DNA from: Methanocella_A sp963792125
GTDB lineage: Archaea > Halobacteriota > Methanocellia > Methanocellales > Methanocellaceae
Reading direction: 5' to 3'
Assembly (NCBI GenBank): GCA_963792125.1
Contig: CAWBVA010000004.1
Coordinates: forward strand, 62,001 to 126,000
Length of the DNA stretch: 64,000 nt
The notes under the pieces are model-generated. The model was not told the DNA's origin. It worked only from the letters and a program-made list of their open reading frames with translations, and did no database searches. Shown piece after piece: positions 1 through 8,203 of this stretch. How positions within the stretch are numbered: the stretch's first letter is position 1; each line of letters starts with the position of its first letter. The position numbers and the translations under genes are program-made.

Positions 1-81
1 CCGTTCATACCCGCAGTCGCAAATGAAAACCCGGCCTGTCATCAATTACATTTATCGGCCTTCGCAACGTCTGAAACATTG

Positions 82-372
82 ATGGACCTGAAGCAGGAGA
101 CGGCGCTGTTCAGGCTGAAGCCCTTCATCACCGAAGCGGCAGGCCTGAACATTTTCTCCTATCCCGGCACACGTGAGGAGTTCGCAGACAACCTTATAAA
201 TCTCGGCGTCAGCGGCTGTCTCATCCAGTTTGCGCTGCGGTTCGAAGGCCTGATGATCGACCTTGACATGCTCTTTTACCTGGTCGATATCGTCCGCACG
301 AAGGACGGTGCGGCGATCTTTTACAACCCGGAGAGCCGGGTGCTTGACATGAAGATCATCCGGCATGACTGA
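82..372 (+). CDS. Small hypothetical protein (96 aa)
   Basis: I do not recognise this protein. It is soluble, of mixed alpha/beta-looking composition, and has no signal peptide or membrane segment. The ATG at 82 directly follows an in-frame TTG at 79. I see no clear ribosome site, but an AT-rich stretch lies about 30 bases upstream. The opposite strand is also open over 52-453, but that translation has the Arg/Gln/His-rich look of an antisense shadow. After its stop at 372 about 200 bases follow before the next gene, containing that gene's promoter. It may be a real conserved small protein or a chance ORF at the window edge. Confidence 0.45.
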   Translation: MDLKQETALFRLKPFITEAAGLNIFSYPGTREEFADNLINLGVSGCLIQFALRFEGLMIDLDMLFYLVDIVRTKDGAAIFYNPESRVLDMKIIRHD

Positions 373-518
373 AGGGCCGGTAAGGGTACGAGCCACGAGG
401 AGATCGAACCAGCGGCATGCGATTTTATACAGTGGCTTGCCTGAACAGGGCACCTTTTCCTGCCGGCATTTCTCCTGCGGCCATATTTACGGCCGTTTGA
501 TAGATACGGGCCGTTTCG

Positions 519-530
519 TAGCTTAAATAA
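519..530 (+). promoter_or_regulatory. TATA-like promoter of the SIMPL gene
   Basis: An archaeal TATA-like element (GCTTAAATAAGG) sits about 45 bases before the ATG at 572. A GGTGA ribosome site lies immediately upstream of that ATG. This arrangement implies a short leader of about 20 bases. The call is by motif and spacing only. Confidence 0.45.
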
Positions 531-571
531 GGAATAAATACATAGCTTACCATCTTTTCTATGGTGAGAAC

Positions 572-1378
572 ATGGGATTCAAACAAGGTTTTCTATTCAT
601 GTCTGGTGCGATACTGGCGCTCGCCGTGATTTTCCTGATCATCGGCAATACCTCAGCACAGAACACCGCTCCGGCAGTCAATATGTCCATTTACACCGGC
701 ACGCTTAGCGTGTCCGGCACGGGTTATGTCTTCTCCGAGCCTGACCTGGCGAAGGTAACCATCGGCGTGACCACCGAGGCTGTCACTTCCACGCAGGCGA
801 TGGGCGATAACGCCAACGCTATGGACAAGGTCATCAACGCCATCAAGGCGCAGGGCATACCCGCCAGCGACATCAAGACCTCGAGGGTCTCGCTGCAGCC
901 GAAGTACGAGTACCAGTACCCGACCACGTCCTCGTCGTCCCCGGATAAGGCCGTGCCGCCCACGTCGCTTTCCACCAGGATCGTCGGCTACACGGCTACC
1001 AATACCGTTACTGTCACAGTCCGGGACATGTCTAAGGTCGGCGGCGTGATCGACGCGGGATACAACGGCGGCGCCAACCAGATCCAGGGCGTGACCTTCA
1101 CGCTTTCCGACGAGAAGGCCGCTACCGTCTATAAGCAGGCGCTGCAGAAGGCCGTGACCCAGGCCACCGACAAGGCGAAGGTGATCGCATCGGCTTCAGG
1201 CGTCGGCGAAATCAAGCTCAAGTCGATCTCGGAGTCGGGCCAGTACTACCCGGTCGCCTATGACGGGATGGAACGAAGCGCTATGGCCACAGGAGCCGTC
1301 GCCCCCACACCCATCTCGCCCGGCGAGCAGCAGGTGTCCGCGACCGTATCGATGACCTACGTGTACATCCCGCAGTAA
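572..1378 (+). CDS. Secreted SIMPL-domain (DUF541) protein
   Basis: The 268-residue protein begins with a hydrophobic signal or anchor segment (about residues 7-29) ending in a small-residue cleavage-like site (SAQ). It then contains a SIMPL/DUF541 domain, recognised by the opening ISVSGTG-like strand (LSVSGTGYVFSEPDLAKV), the middle block of paired D/N-rich helices, and the conserved C-terminal pattern in which lysine-rich helices (QATDKAKVIAS) precede a final VSATVSMTYVY strand. The length is usual for archaeal members. Family members are periplasmic or cell-surface proteins of poorly known role, reported in connection with oxidative or signalling stress. The start is well fixed by the GGTGA site 4-8 bases upstream. 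It is monocistronic. Confidence 0.8.
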   Translation: MGFKQGFLFMSGAILALAVIFLIIGNTSAQNTAPAVNMSIYTGTLSVSGTGYVFSEPDLAKVTIGVTTEAVTSTQAMGDNANAMDKVINAIKAQGIPASDIKTSRVSLQPKYEYQYPTTSSSSPDKAVPPTSLSTRIVGYTATNTVTVTVRDMSKVGGVIDAGYNGGANQIQGVTFTLSDEKAATVYKQALQKAVTQATDKAKVIASASGVGEIKLKSISESGQYYPVAYDGMERSAMATGAVAPTPISPGEQQVSATVSMTYVYIPQ

Positions 1379-1526
1379 GCCTGCGGGTATCCTCCTTTTA
1401 TTGTTTTACTTCTTCAGATATGCATGACAGGAGTCATATACCTGAACGTGGAATTCCATGGGCGCCGCGGTTGCATCAACCGGATAACAGATTATTCTAA
1501 CACTATAACATGCACGGGCTGCGTGA

Positions 1527-2522
1527 TCAAGCGACCATTGCAGACGTGCAAACGAGCGTTCGAAGTGACGTCATTTTGATGCCTTGACTGCCACGGGTCT
1601 TTTTATGATAAAAGTACAGTACGGCCAGCAATAACAACAACAGCACGATGTTGACTACATTGTCCGCTCCTCCGAGGCTGATGCCGAACAGATTGAGGTT
1701 GCTGGCTTTAGCCATCAGGAACACGGGTGCGCTATCGTAAGGCAGCTCGCCCGTGAGAAATATGCCCGCCCCGAGGACGTCCTGGCAGAAGTGGAACCCG
1801 ATGCTGGCCCATATTGTGCCTGTGATAATGTACAGGTATCCCATGACCAGCGACGCGAAAAAGATGCCTGCGATGGACAGCGGGGATATCTCCTGCCCCG
1901 GAATGAGAAAGAAGATGTGCAGGCCTGCAAACGCCAGGGACGTGATAATGAGCGCGGCCACAGGACCGTGTTTTCGTGTCAGGTCCGTCTGGAAATAGCC
2001 CCGGAACAAGGTCTCTTCTCCGAGGCCGACGAAAAACATCAACACTATAGTAATAGCCAGCGAGCCGGCAATTGCTGCCAGGCCGTAGATCAAAAGCCCG
2101 TTTTCCTCGATGCGCGACCACCCTGTCAGCAGCATGATGGCGACTGTGACGGCCCCGAAGAGGACGTTTATCACAATTCCCGCCAGGAACATCTTCACTG
2201 CCTGCGGGCCCGGGGTCAGTCCCAGCTCCTTCAAGGGGGACGGTCTCCTGTCTATGAAGATGACGAACGCCACAGCCAGCAGCACCCATGTGATATCCTG
2301 TACCGACGTGAGGCCGAACATGAGCCAGATGTTGCGCAGGTTATCTACTACCATGTCGGATGCCTGTACCGCCGAACCCGTCGTGGCCGCGAAATAGGCC
2401 CAGACCACGGCCAGTATCCCCATGTCGACGATGCTGGCCACGACGACTGCGATAACCAGCAGTAAAATGATCTTGATGACAGACTTAGCGTAGTCCGACA
2501 GCTTCGTACCGGTCTCTGGCAT
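1527..2522 (-). CDS. CPBP-family intramembrane glutamic protease
   Basis: This 331-residue polytopic membrane protein has about eight hydrophobic segments. The CPBP (Abi/Rce1-like) signature is present: EExxxR at residues 169-174 (GEETLFRG), the second-motif His at 202 (FAGLH), and HxxxD at 244-248 (HFCQD). These residues form the active site in Rce1-type proteases, so catalytic competence is likely. Family roles include prenyl-protein processing, bacteriocin immunity and anti-sigma cleavage; the substrate here is unknown. The ATG has a GGGAG site upstream. It is transcribed alone, away from the flanking operons. Confidence 0.8.
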   Translation of the reverse strand: MPETGTKLSDYAKSVIKIILLLVIAVVVASIVDMGILAVVWAYFAATTGSAVQASDMVVDNLRNIWLMFGLTSVQDITWVLLAVAFVIFIDRRPSPLKELGLTPGPQAVKMFLAGIVINVLFGAVTVAIMLLTGWSRIEENGLLIYGLAAIAGSLAITIVLMFFVGLGEETLFRGYFQTDLTRKHGPVAALIITSLAFAGLHIFFLIPGQEISPLSIAGIFFASLVMGYLYIITGTIWASIGFHFCQDVLGAGIFLTGELPYDSAPVFLMAKASNLNLFGISLGGADNVVNIVLLLLLLAVLYFYHKKTRGSQGIKMTSLRTLVCTSAMVA

Positions 2523-2600
2523 AAACTCCCATTATCGTTTCATGTTAATGATGAAAAATATATCTAGAGCCCTTTTAACACAGCAAATGTCGGGAATCAG

Positions 2601-3452
2601 CTATTTTTCGCTGATTGTCAGGGCAAGCTGCCTGACCGCATCACAGACATCCCGCGGGCTGGCACCCCAGTGGACGACGACACCGGGCACGCCATCGATC
2701 ACCTTCGGCCCCAGCTTATCCGACTGGCAGCACCGCAGGATGAACGGGCGCTTCGGCTTCCGGGTCGACAGGGGGCAGATGTTCACGTGCTGGTACCGCT
2801 TTAGCGGGTAGCGGGCGTCGAACACCAGCTTCGACGTGTTGCACCCGACCAGCTTTATGTTTCCCCGCGGCTCTTCGTCCAGCGAGTCGAGGAACAGGCC
2901 GTTCAGGCCGGAGGCGTGGCAGGGGAAGATAGTGGTCTTCGCCGGGTCCTCGAAGTCCTTAAGGTCGAGGGTATGGTAGTCGAATGTCAGCATCAGGTCG
3001 CCGAACATGCCGGTCTCGTCCAGCCGCCGGACGTTGTACTCCAGCCATGCCGGCCAGGGTGGCGCCACGTCGTACACCTCGACGACCCGCAGCTCTTCCA
3101 GAGACGGCTCGTGCACGAACGTGTAGTGCCGGTCGACGCCCTGGAAGACGACAGTGTTGATCTTACCTTTGCATAATGCCGTCGCTTTCCTGATCAGGTC
3201 CGCGCGGTTGGTGATATCCACCTGTCTGTCATATACCAGCGTCTGATCGGCTCCGGCGATCTTTTTCACGCCTTTCGATCGCCTGATGAACCCCTCGCCT
3301 TCGCTCGCGACATCGTAAACGGAGCAGCTGTCCGGGGCATCGAAGATCAACACGTACTGCGACGAGAAATAGATGGCATCGTTCTGCCTGTAGTCCGGAC
3401 GGTGATGCTTGCTGACGACTCCTATGAACCGGCAGTGCGCAGGGAAGATCAT
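2601..3452 (-). CDS. Unrecognised protein coupled to the aksDEF operon
   Basis: I do not recognise the family of this 283-residue soluble protein. It has no signal peptide or membrane segment. It contains scattered Cys/His residues (an FPAHC start, FPCHASG in the middle, RCCQSD near the C-terminus) that could bind a metal or cofactor. Its start codon overlaps the stop of the isopropylmalate/homoisocitrate-dehydrogenase gene by 4 bases (ATGA), exactly as the three aks genes overlap one another. It is therefore the last gene of a four-gene operon and probably translated by coupling. That context suggests, but does not prove, a role in coenzyme B or branched-chain 2-oxoacid metabolism. Base composition matches its neighbours. 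Confidence 0.75.
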   Translation of the reverse strand: MIFPAHCRFIGVVSKHHRPDYRQNDAIYFSSQYVLIFDAPDSCSVYDVASEGEGFIRRSKGVKKIAGADQTLVYDRQVDITNRADLIRKATALCKGKINTVVFQGVDRHYTFVHEPSLEELRVVEVYDVAPPWPAWLEYNVRRLDETGMFGDLMLTFDYHTLDLKDFEDPAKTTIFPCHASGLNGLFLDSLDEEPRGNIKLVGCNTSKLVFDARYPLKRYQHVNICPLSTRKPKRPFILRCCQSDKLGPKVIDGVPGVVVHWGASPRDVCDAVRQLALTISEK

Positions 3453-4423
3453 AGCTCTTTCTCCAGGTGCTTCATAATAGAGGTCCCGACCTCCTGTGTC
3501 GAGCTGCGGCCTCCGAGGTCCGGCGTAAGCTTTCCGTCCGAGATCGCACCGTCGACCGCGCGCTGCACAGCCTTTGCCGCCTCCGGTTTACCCGCCCATT
3601 CCAGCAGCATTTTCGCGCTGAGGACCGCTGCGATCGGGTTGGCGATGCCCTTGCCTGCAATGTCCGGCGCGCTGCCGTGGACGGGCTCGAAGAGCGCATA
3701 GCGTTCGCCTACGTTAGCGCTGGGCGAAAGCCCCATGCTCCCGATGAGCGCAGAGGCCTCATCCGACAGGATATCGCCGAACAGGTTTGTTGTCACGATG
3801 GTATCGAACCTGGACGGGTCCCTGACGAGATTATAGGCGGCCGTGTCTACAAGCATCTCGTCGTGCGGTACGCCCGCGGCCTTAGCCACCGAGATGCATG
3901 CGTCCCGGAACAGCTCGCAGGACTTCATCACGTTTGCCTTGTGGACGATCGTCAGACGCTTGATGCCCGGCTTTCCGCAGGCCATTCTCGCGATCCGTTC
4001 GCTGGCTTTGCGGGTGATCAGCCTCACGCTCCTGACCTCGTCCGGCGTCACCGTCTCCAGCCCGGCGTACAGGTCCTCGCTGTTCTCCCGGTAGATGGTG
4101 AAGTCCACCTGTCTCGGGGAGACCGGATTGGACTTGAACGGGCGGATGTTGGCATAGAGCTCCAGGTCTTTCCGCAGCCCGAGAATGACGCTCCGGTATG
4201 GCTTGCCTGGTGGTGAGGTGATCGCGCCGAACAGGACGCAGTCGCACCCCCGTATGACGTCCATGTCCTCGTCGGTGATGGCTTTTCCTTCCCTCAGCCA
4301 GCGCTCGTTCCCCACATCCACATAGACATATTCCGCCCCTGGCAGGGCCATCTTCAGCACGTCCCGGGCGACAGGCACGACTTCCTTGCCCACACCGTCC
4401 CCGGGCAGTACGGCGATCTTCAT
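3449..4423 (-). CDS. aksF: Homoisocitrate / 3-isopropylmalate dehydrogenase
   Basis: The 324-residue protein is a complete beta-decarboxylating dehydrogenase. It has the N-terminal LPGDGVGKEV, the substrate-loop sequence RENSEDLYAGLE, the catalytic Lys in HKANVMK, the metal-binding aspartates in NLFGDILSDEAS, and the adenine-binding HGSAPDIAGKGIANP. Family members oxidise and decarboxylate 3-isopropylmalate (LeuB), homoisocitrate and longer homologues (AksF), or 3-methylmalate. I favour AksF because the partner synthase lacks the leucine-feedback domain and the partner dehydratase small subunit has an Arg-containing loop; LeuB is the main alternative. It overlaps the upstream small-subunit gene and the downstream unknown gene by 4 bases each. 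Confidence 0.85.
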   Translation of the reverse strand: MKIAVLPGDGVGKEVVPVARDVLKMALPGAEYVYVDVGNERWLREGKAITDEDMDVIRGCDCVLFGAITSPPGKPYRSVILGLRKDLELYANIRPFKSNPVSPRQVDFTIYRENSEDLYAGLETVTPDEVRSVRLITRKASERIARMACGKPGIKRLTIVHKANVMKSCELFRDACISVAKAAGVPHDEMLVDTAAYNLVRDPSRFDTIVTTNLFGDILSDEASALIGSMGLSPSANVGERYALFEPVHGSAPDIAGKGIANPIAAVLSAKMLLEWAGKPEAAKAVQRAVDGAISDGKLTPDLGGRSSTQEVGTSIMKHLEKEL

Positions 4424-4893
4424 CGCTGTCGCCTCCTGTAGGCGACCAGGCCCCCGGCGTTCAGGATGTCCTGCAGGAAGTCCGGCAGCCGGGTGCTCGA
4501 GTACCTGACGCCGTTTGCGGTCACGTAGCCACTGTCCAGGTCGACCTCAATGGTCTCTCCTTTCTGCACTCCGTCAATCACGTCCGCCTCGACGATAGGG
4601 AGACCAATGTTGATGGCGTTGCGGAAGAAGATGCGGGCGAAGGACTTCGCCACCACGCAGCTGATGCCCGAATACTTGATCGCCAGCGGAGCCTGTTCCC
4701 GGGAGGAGCCGCAGCCGAAATTCCTGCCTGCGACCAGGATGTCCCCGGCAGCCGGCCGGAAGCCCGGGTCGATGCCTTCCATGGCATGCTCCGCGAAGAC
4801 TTTAAAGTCGGCCGAACGGAGATATTTGCCCGGGATGATCACGTCTGTGTCTACGTTATCGCCGTATTTCCATACACTGCCTTTGAACTTCAT
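4420..4893 (-). CDS. aksE: Homoaconitase / isopropylmalate isomerase small subunit
   Basis: This 157-residue swivel-domain protein pairs with the large subunit encoded just upstream to form a hydro-lyase of the aconitase family. Visible landmarks are DTDVIIPGKYL, the glycine-rich FGCGSSREQAP, and NAINIGLPIVEAD. In methanogens the loop after GKYL is reported to govern specificity: YLRT in characterised homoaconitase versus a YLVY-like loop in isopropylmalate isomerase. Here the loop is YLRS, keeping the Arg, which supports homologation of 2-oxoglutarate towards 2-oxosuberate (coenzyme B). The gene overlaps both neighbours by 4 bases. The LeuD assignment remains possible. Confidence 0.85.
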   Translation of the reverse strand: MKFKGSVWKYGDNVDTDVIIPGKYLRSADFKVFAEHAMEGIDPGFRPAAGDILVAGRNFGCGSSREQAPLAIKYSGISCVVAKSFARIFFRNAINIGLPIVEADVIDGVQKGETIEVDLDSGYVTANGVRYSSTRLPDFLQDILNAGGLVAYRRRQR

Positions 4894-6140
4894 ATGTACC
4901 GCCTCGGGTCAGTAATCCGGCCGTTCAATGCAGTGGCAGCCGCCGTCAGCGGCGAGCCAAGGTACACGTTAGCGCCTTTGCCCATGCGTCCCCGGAAATT
5001 CCTGTTCGTCGTCGACAGGCACGTCTCACCCTCTGCCATCACGCCCATGTGTCCGCCCAGACAGGGCCCGCAGCCCGGGTTGCAGATGGTCGCGCCGGCG
5101 TTGAGCAGTATGGCGGCGACGCCGGACTCGACGGCTTCGAGCATGACGCCCCTGGACGCCGGTATCACCAGCGTGCGGCACTTCACCTTGCGGTTCTTCA
5201 GGATGGACGCGGCCGCTGCAAGGTCTTCCAGCCTGCCGTTGGTGCAGGAGCCGATGAGCACCTGGTCGACCGCGACGTTCTCCACCTCGCCTACGTCCCG
5301 GACATTGTCGACGTCCGGCGGGCAGGCGACCTGCGGGGAGAGGTTCGATACGTTGAAGTCGAAGATATCACAGTAAGTAGCATCTTTCGAGGCGTAGACC
5401 GGCTGATATTCCTCTGCTGCTCTGCCGTTGATATATTCGAACGTCCGGGCGTCGGGGGGCACTATCCCCGCTTTGCCGCCCGTCTCGATGGCCATGTTGC
5501 ACAGCGTCATCCTGCCGGCCATGGACATCTCCCTTATGGTCTCGCCGTAGAACTCCAGCGCCTTATAGGTCGCGCCGTCGGTCCTGATGGCCCTGATCAC
5601 GTGGAGAATGACGTCTTTCGGTGTCACGCCGGGCGGCAGCTCGCCGTCTACCGTGACCTTGATTGTCTCGGGAACCCGGAACCAGAGGCGACCGGAGGCA
5701 TAGATCTCTGCCATGTCGGTAGCCCCGACGCCGGTGGCAAACGCGCCGAAGGCGCCGTAGGTACAGGAGTGCGAGTCGGCGCCCACTATGACCTTGCCCG
5801 GCAGCGCAAAGCCGTACTCGGCCATGAGCTGGTGGCAGATGCCCTCGCCGACGTCGTATAAGTGTGATATCTTCTGTGCAGCAGCCCACTGCCTGATTTC
5901 CTTTTGCAACTGGGCTGTATTCTCATTGTTGGCAGGGGCCAGGTGATCGAACGGTATGATGATACGGTCGGGGTCCCAGACCTTCTCCAGGCCCATCTCC
6001 CTGAACGCCTTGACAGCAAGCACTGAAGTCCCGTCGTGGCTCATGGCAAAATCTACTTTCGCCACTATAAAGTCTCCTGCCGCGGCCGATTTTCCAGATG
6101 CCTTGCCCAGAATTTCCTCGCTAATGGTCCCCAAGCGCAA
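4890..6140 (-). CDS. aksD: Homoaconitase / isopropylmalate isomerase large subunit
   Basis: The 416-residue catalytic subunit carries the [4Fe-4S] cysteine ligands of the aconitase superfamily (GSCTNG, then CNPGCGPC). It also has the typical VGADSHSCTYGAFGAFATG block and a C-terminal STTNRNFRGRMG. Length matches archaeal LeuC/AksD. The start is a TTG at 6140 preceded by GGTGTGA; an in-frame stop just upstream excludes a longer product. With the small subunit it dehydrates and rehydrates (homo)citrate or isopropylmalate. It is the first gene of the operon and is transcribed divergently from aksA. Confidence 0.85.
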   Translation of the reverse strand: MRLGTISEEILGKASGKSAAAGDFIVAKVDFAMSHDGTSVLAVKAFREMGLEKVWDPDRIIIPFDHLAPANNENTAQLQKEIRQWAAAQKISHLYDVGEGICHQLMAEYGFALPGKVIVGADSHSCTYGAFGAFATGVGATDMAEIYASGRLWFRVPETIKVTVDGELPPGVTPKDVILHVIRAIRTDGATYKALEFYGETIREMSMAGRMTLCNMAIETGGKAGIVPPDARTFEYINGRAAEEYQPVYASKDATYCDIFDFNVSNLSPQVACPPDVDNVRDVGEVENVAVDQVLIGSCTNGRLEDLAAAASILKNRKVKCRTLVIPASRGVMLEAVESGVAAILLNAGATICNPGCGPCLGGHMGVMAEGETCLSTTNRNFRGRMGKGANVYLGSPLTAAATALNGRITDPRRYI

Positions 6141-6247
6141 TCACACCTTCGAAAACTATAATGGAAAATTATTAGTACGCAGGATATATATGTATTCTTG
6201 TGAGCGAAAATTTCGGTAGCGAAATTTCCGTTACCAATGGTGATTCC
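6141..6247. promoter_or_regulatory. Divergent aksD / aksA promoter region
   Basis: The 107 bases between the two divergent start codons are AT-rich and hold the near-palindromic TATA-like string GATATATATG (6183-6192), readable on both strands. For aksA this puts transcription start near 6210-6220. That excludes the upstream GTG at 6200 and favours ATG 6248, which is preceded by GGTGAT. For aksD the same or an adjacent TATAGTTTT element gives a short leader with a GGTGTGA ribosome site. Joint control of both arms of the pathway is likely. Confidence 0.55.
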
Positions 6248-7459
6248 ATGCCTGACGCTTCCAGAGCTATGTCGTTGTACACTAAAAACGAGTGGACGAA
6301 GTACATTCCTTCGGAACTGGGTGAGATAGAGATCTGTGACGTCACCCTGCGGGACGGGGAGCAGACGCCAGGCGTCGCCTTCACGAGAGAAGAGAAGGTC
6401 GACATTGCGCGCATGCTGGACGAGATGGGCATAGAGATCATAGAGGCAGGTTTCCCTGCGGTGTCGCAGGGAGAAAAGGATGCCATCAAGGCTATTGCAG
6501 ACCTTGGCCTGAACGCGAAGATATGCTGTCTGTCCCGGGCCGTCAAGGGCGATATCGACGCCGTACTGGACTGCGACGCCGACATGGCCGGCATTTTCGT
6601 GGGCACGTCCGACCTGCACTTACAGTACAAGCACCACAAGACGCAGGACGAGGCCGTCAACTGTGCCGTGGAAGCCCTGGAATACGCGAAGCGTCACGGG
6701 CTCATCGTGCGCTTTGCCGCAGAAGATTCCACAAGGACCAGCCTTGATTTCCTGAAACGGTTCTACAAAGCCGGCGAGGACGCGGGCGCAGACTACGTGA
6801 GCATCGCAGACACCGTCGGCATCATGACTCCCGCGACGATGAAGTTCCTGGTGGGCGAAATCCGGAAGGCCGTAAAGACGCCCGTCTGTGTACACTGTCA
6901 CGATGACCTCGGCAATGCCGTGGCCAACACCATCGCCGCCGCAGAGGCCGGCGCAAAGCAGCTCCACACGACCACGAACGGCATCGGCGAGCGGGCAGGC
7001 AACGCATCGCTGGAGGAAGTGCTGATGAACTTACGCGTCCAGCACGGCGTCGATAAGTATGACCTCTCCAGGATCGTCGAGCTGTCGAAGACCGTGGAGC
7101 GCTACTCTGGCATTGCCCTCGCGAAGAACAAGGCCGTGGTAGGCGATCACGCCTTCGCCCACGAGTCAGGCATCCACATCGCCGCGCTGCTTGAGCACGA
7201 CCGTACTTATGAGTTGTTCGGCCCGGAACTGGTAGGCGGAAAACGCGAGTTCATCCTCGGCAAGCACAGTGGCGGCGCCGCTCTCTGCTACATGGCCCGC
7301 CAGATGGGCTATACACTGAGCAAAGCGGAGACGAACCAGGTGCTTTGCGAGATCAAGCGTTTGAGCGAGATGAAAAAGTCCCTGCGCCGCGACGAGTTGC
7401 GGGAACTCATTGCCAGCACGCTCGCGCAGAGTAGCAATAAGGACGCCGCTACTCCCTGA
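6248..7459 (+). CDS. aksA: Homocitrate synthase family (AksA-like)
   Basis: The 403-residue protein is a DRE-TIM metallolyase. It has the catalytic and metal motif DVTLRDGEQTPG near the N-terminus, EAGFP, the HCHDDLGNAVAN metal-binding helix, the HTTTNGIGERAGNASLEE block and HESGIHIAALL. These enzymes condense acetyl-CoA with a 2-oxoacid. The protein stops after the catalytic plus linker regions and lacks the roughly 120-residue C-terminal regulatory domain of leucine-inhibited 2-isopropylmalate synthase. This fits AksA (2-oxoglutarate to homocitrate and longer homologues) better than LeuA; NifV or citramalate synthase are alternatives. ATG 6248 is chosen over GTG 6200 because of the GGTGAT site and the TATA position. 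Confidence 0.8.
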   Translation: MPDASRAMSLYTKNEWTKYIPSELGEIEICDVTLRDGEQTPGVAFTREEKVDIARMLDEMGIEIIEAGFPAVSQGEKDAIKAIADLGLNAKICCLSRAVKGDIDAVLDCDADMAGIFVGTSDLHLQYKHHKTQDEAVNCAVEALEYAKRHGLIVRFAAEDSTRTSLDFLKRFYKAGEDAGADYVSIADTVGIMTPATMKFLVGEIRKAVKTPVCVHCHDDLGNAVANTIAAAEAGAKQLHTTTNGIGERAGNASLEEVLMNLRVQHGVDKYDLSRIVELSKTVERYSGIALAKNKAVVGDHAFAHESGIHIAALLEHDRTYELFGPELVGGKREFILGKHSGGAALCYMARQMGYTLSKAETNQVLCEIKRLSEMKKSLRRDELRELIASTLAQSSNKDAATP

Positions 7460-7513
7460 TGCTACCTGCTGCCCGGCCGCCCCGTACGTGCGCGCGAGCC
7501 CCGGGAGCACTGT

Positions 7514-8146
7514 TCACTTGTTTTTCAGGCTGTACCGGTCAATGCTGACAACGTCATAATCCGTTCGCATCCCGGCGATCGTGCCGCCGAGCTTCGTCTC
7601 CATCTCGATCAGCTTGTCGGACAGTATCGGCCCGTTCAGCGTGCCGATGCTTGCGTTGTCGTGGCCTTCGATCGTCCGCTCCAGCCATGCATCGCACTTC
7701 GTATAGACAGACAGCCTTGCCACGGGCTTTTTCCCCAGCTCACACTCCAGCCGCAGGCTCATGGCATGAGGCACCAGCGACCTTGTGACGCCGCTGGCGT
7801 TACGGACGTATATGTAGGAGACGCCATGGATGTCGCAGGCTGGCTCATAGTCTCCGTCGGCTGACATGATCGACCACCTGTGGTCCAGCGCCTCCCTGAT
7901 GGTTTCCGGCAGGAGCGGCAACGGCTGGTCGAACAGCGTGTGCCGTTCTCCGCATTCCACCTGCGTCGGAAAAAAGATGTCTCCTGCAGCCTTCAGGGCT
8001 TCCTCGACTACATCCAGCAAACACCCGTGCCCGAACACGCCGTACTGTTCCGTGCTCATCGGCACCTCGATGATCCAGCGCCCAACGTACTTATCACGCC
8101 AGCACCATGGAAAAGTCGTAAAGCTCTGGTCGAATTTCCTGTCCAC
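7514..8146 (-). CDS. Unrecognised protein downstream of the IorA-like gene
   Basis: I do not recognise this 210-residue soluble protein. It contains two Cys-containing segments (FGHGCLL, VECGERH) and a conserved-looking core (YEPACDIHGVSYIYVRNASG). It has no signal peptide or transmembrane segment. The start used is GTG 8146; an internal ATG at the MSTEQYGVFG segment is a possible shorter start. It follows the IorA-like thiamine-diphosphate enzyme on the same strand after 57 bases, so the two are probably cotranscribed. It converges on aksA, leaving about 54 bases between the stops. Confidence 0.65.
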   Translation of the reverse strand: MDRKFDQSFTTFPWCWRDKYVGRWIIEVPMSTEQYGVFGHGCLLDVVEEALKAAGDIFFPTQVECGERHTLFDQPLPLLPETIREALDHRWSIMSADGDYEPACDIHGVSYIYVRNASGVTRSLVPHAMSLRLECELGKKPVARLSVYTKCDAWLERTIEGHDNASIGTLNGPILSDKLIEMETKLGGTIAGMRTDYDVVSIDRYSLKNK

Positions 8147-8203
8147 AACCTATCATCGGAAGCCGGGGAAAAATCATGTCGCAGTAAAAAGGGCAGTAAT
8201 GTA

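Noticed and set aside
52..453. 133-residue frame on the minus strand at the window start
   Set aside because: It overlaps a better-looking plus-strand frame and has the Arg/Gln/His-rich composition of an antisense shadow.
3449..6140. Plain leucine biosynthesis operon (leuB, leuD, leuC)
   Set aside because: Not excluded, but the synthase lacks the leucine-feedback domain and the small-subunit loop keeps Arg, so the coenzyme B (aks) assignment was preferred.
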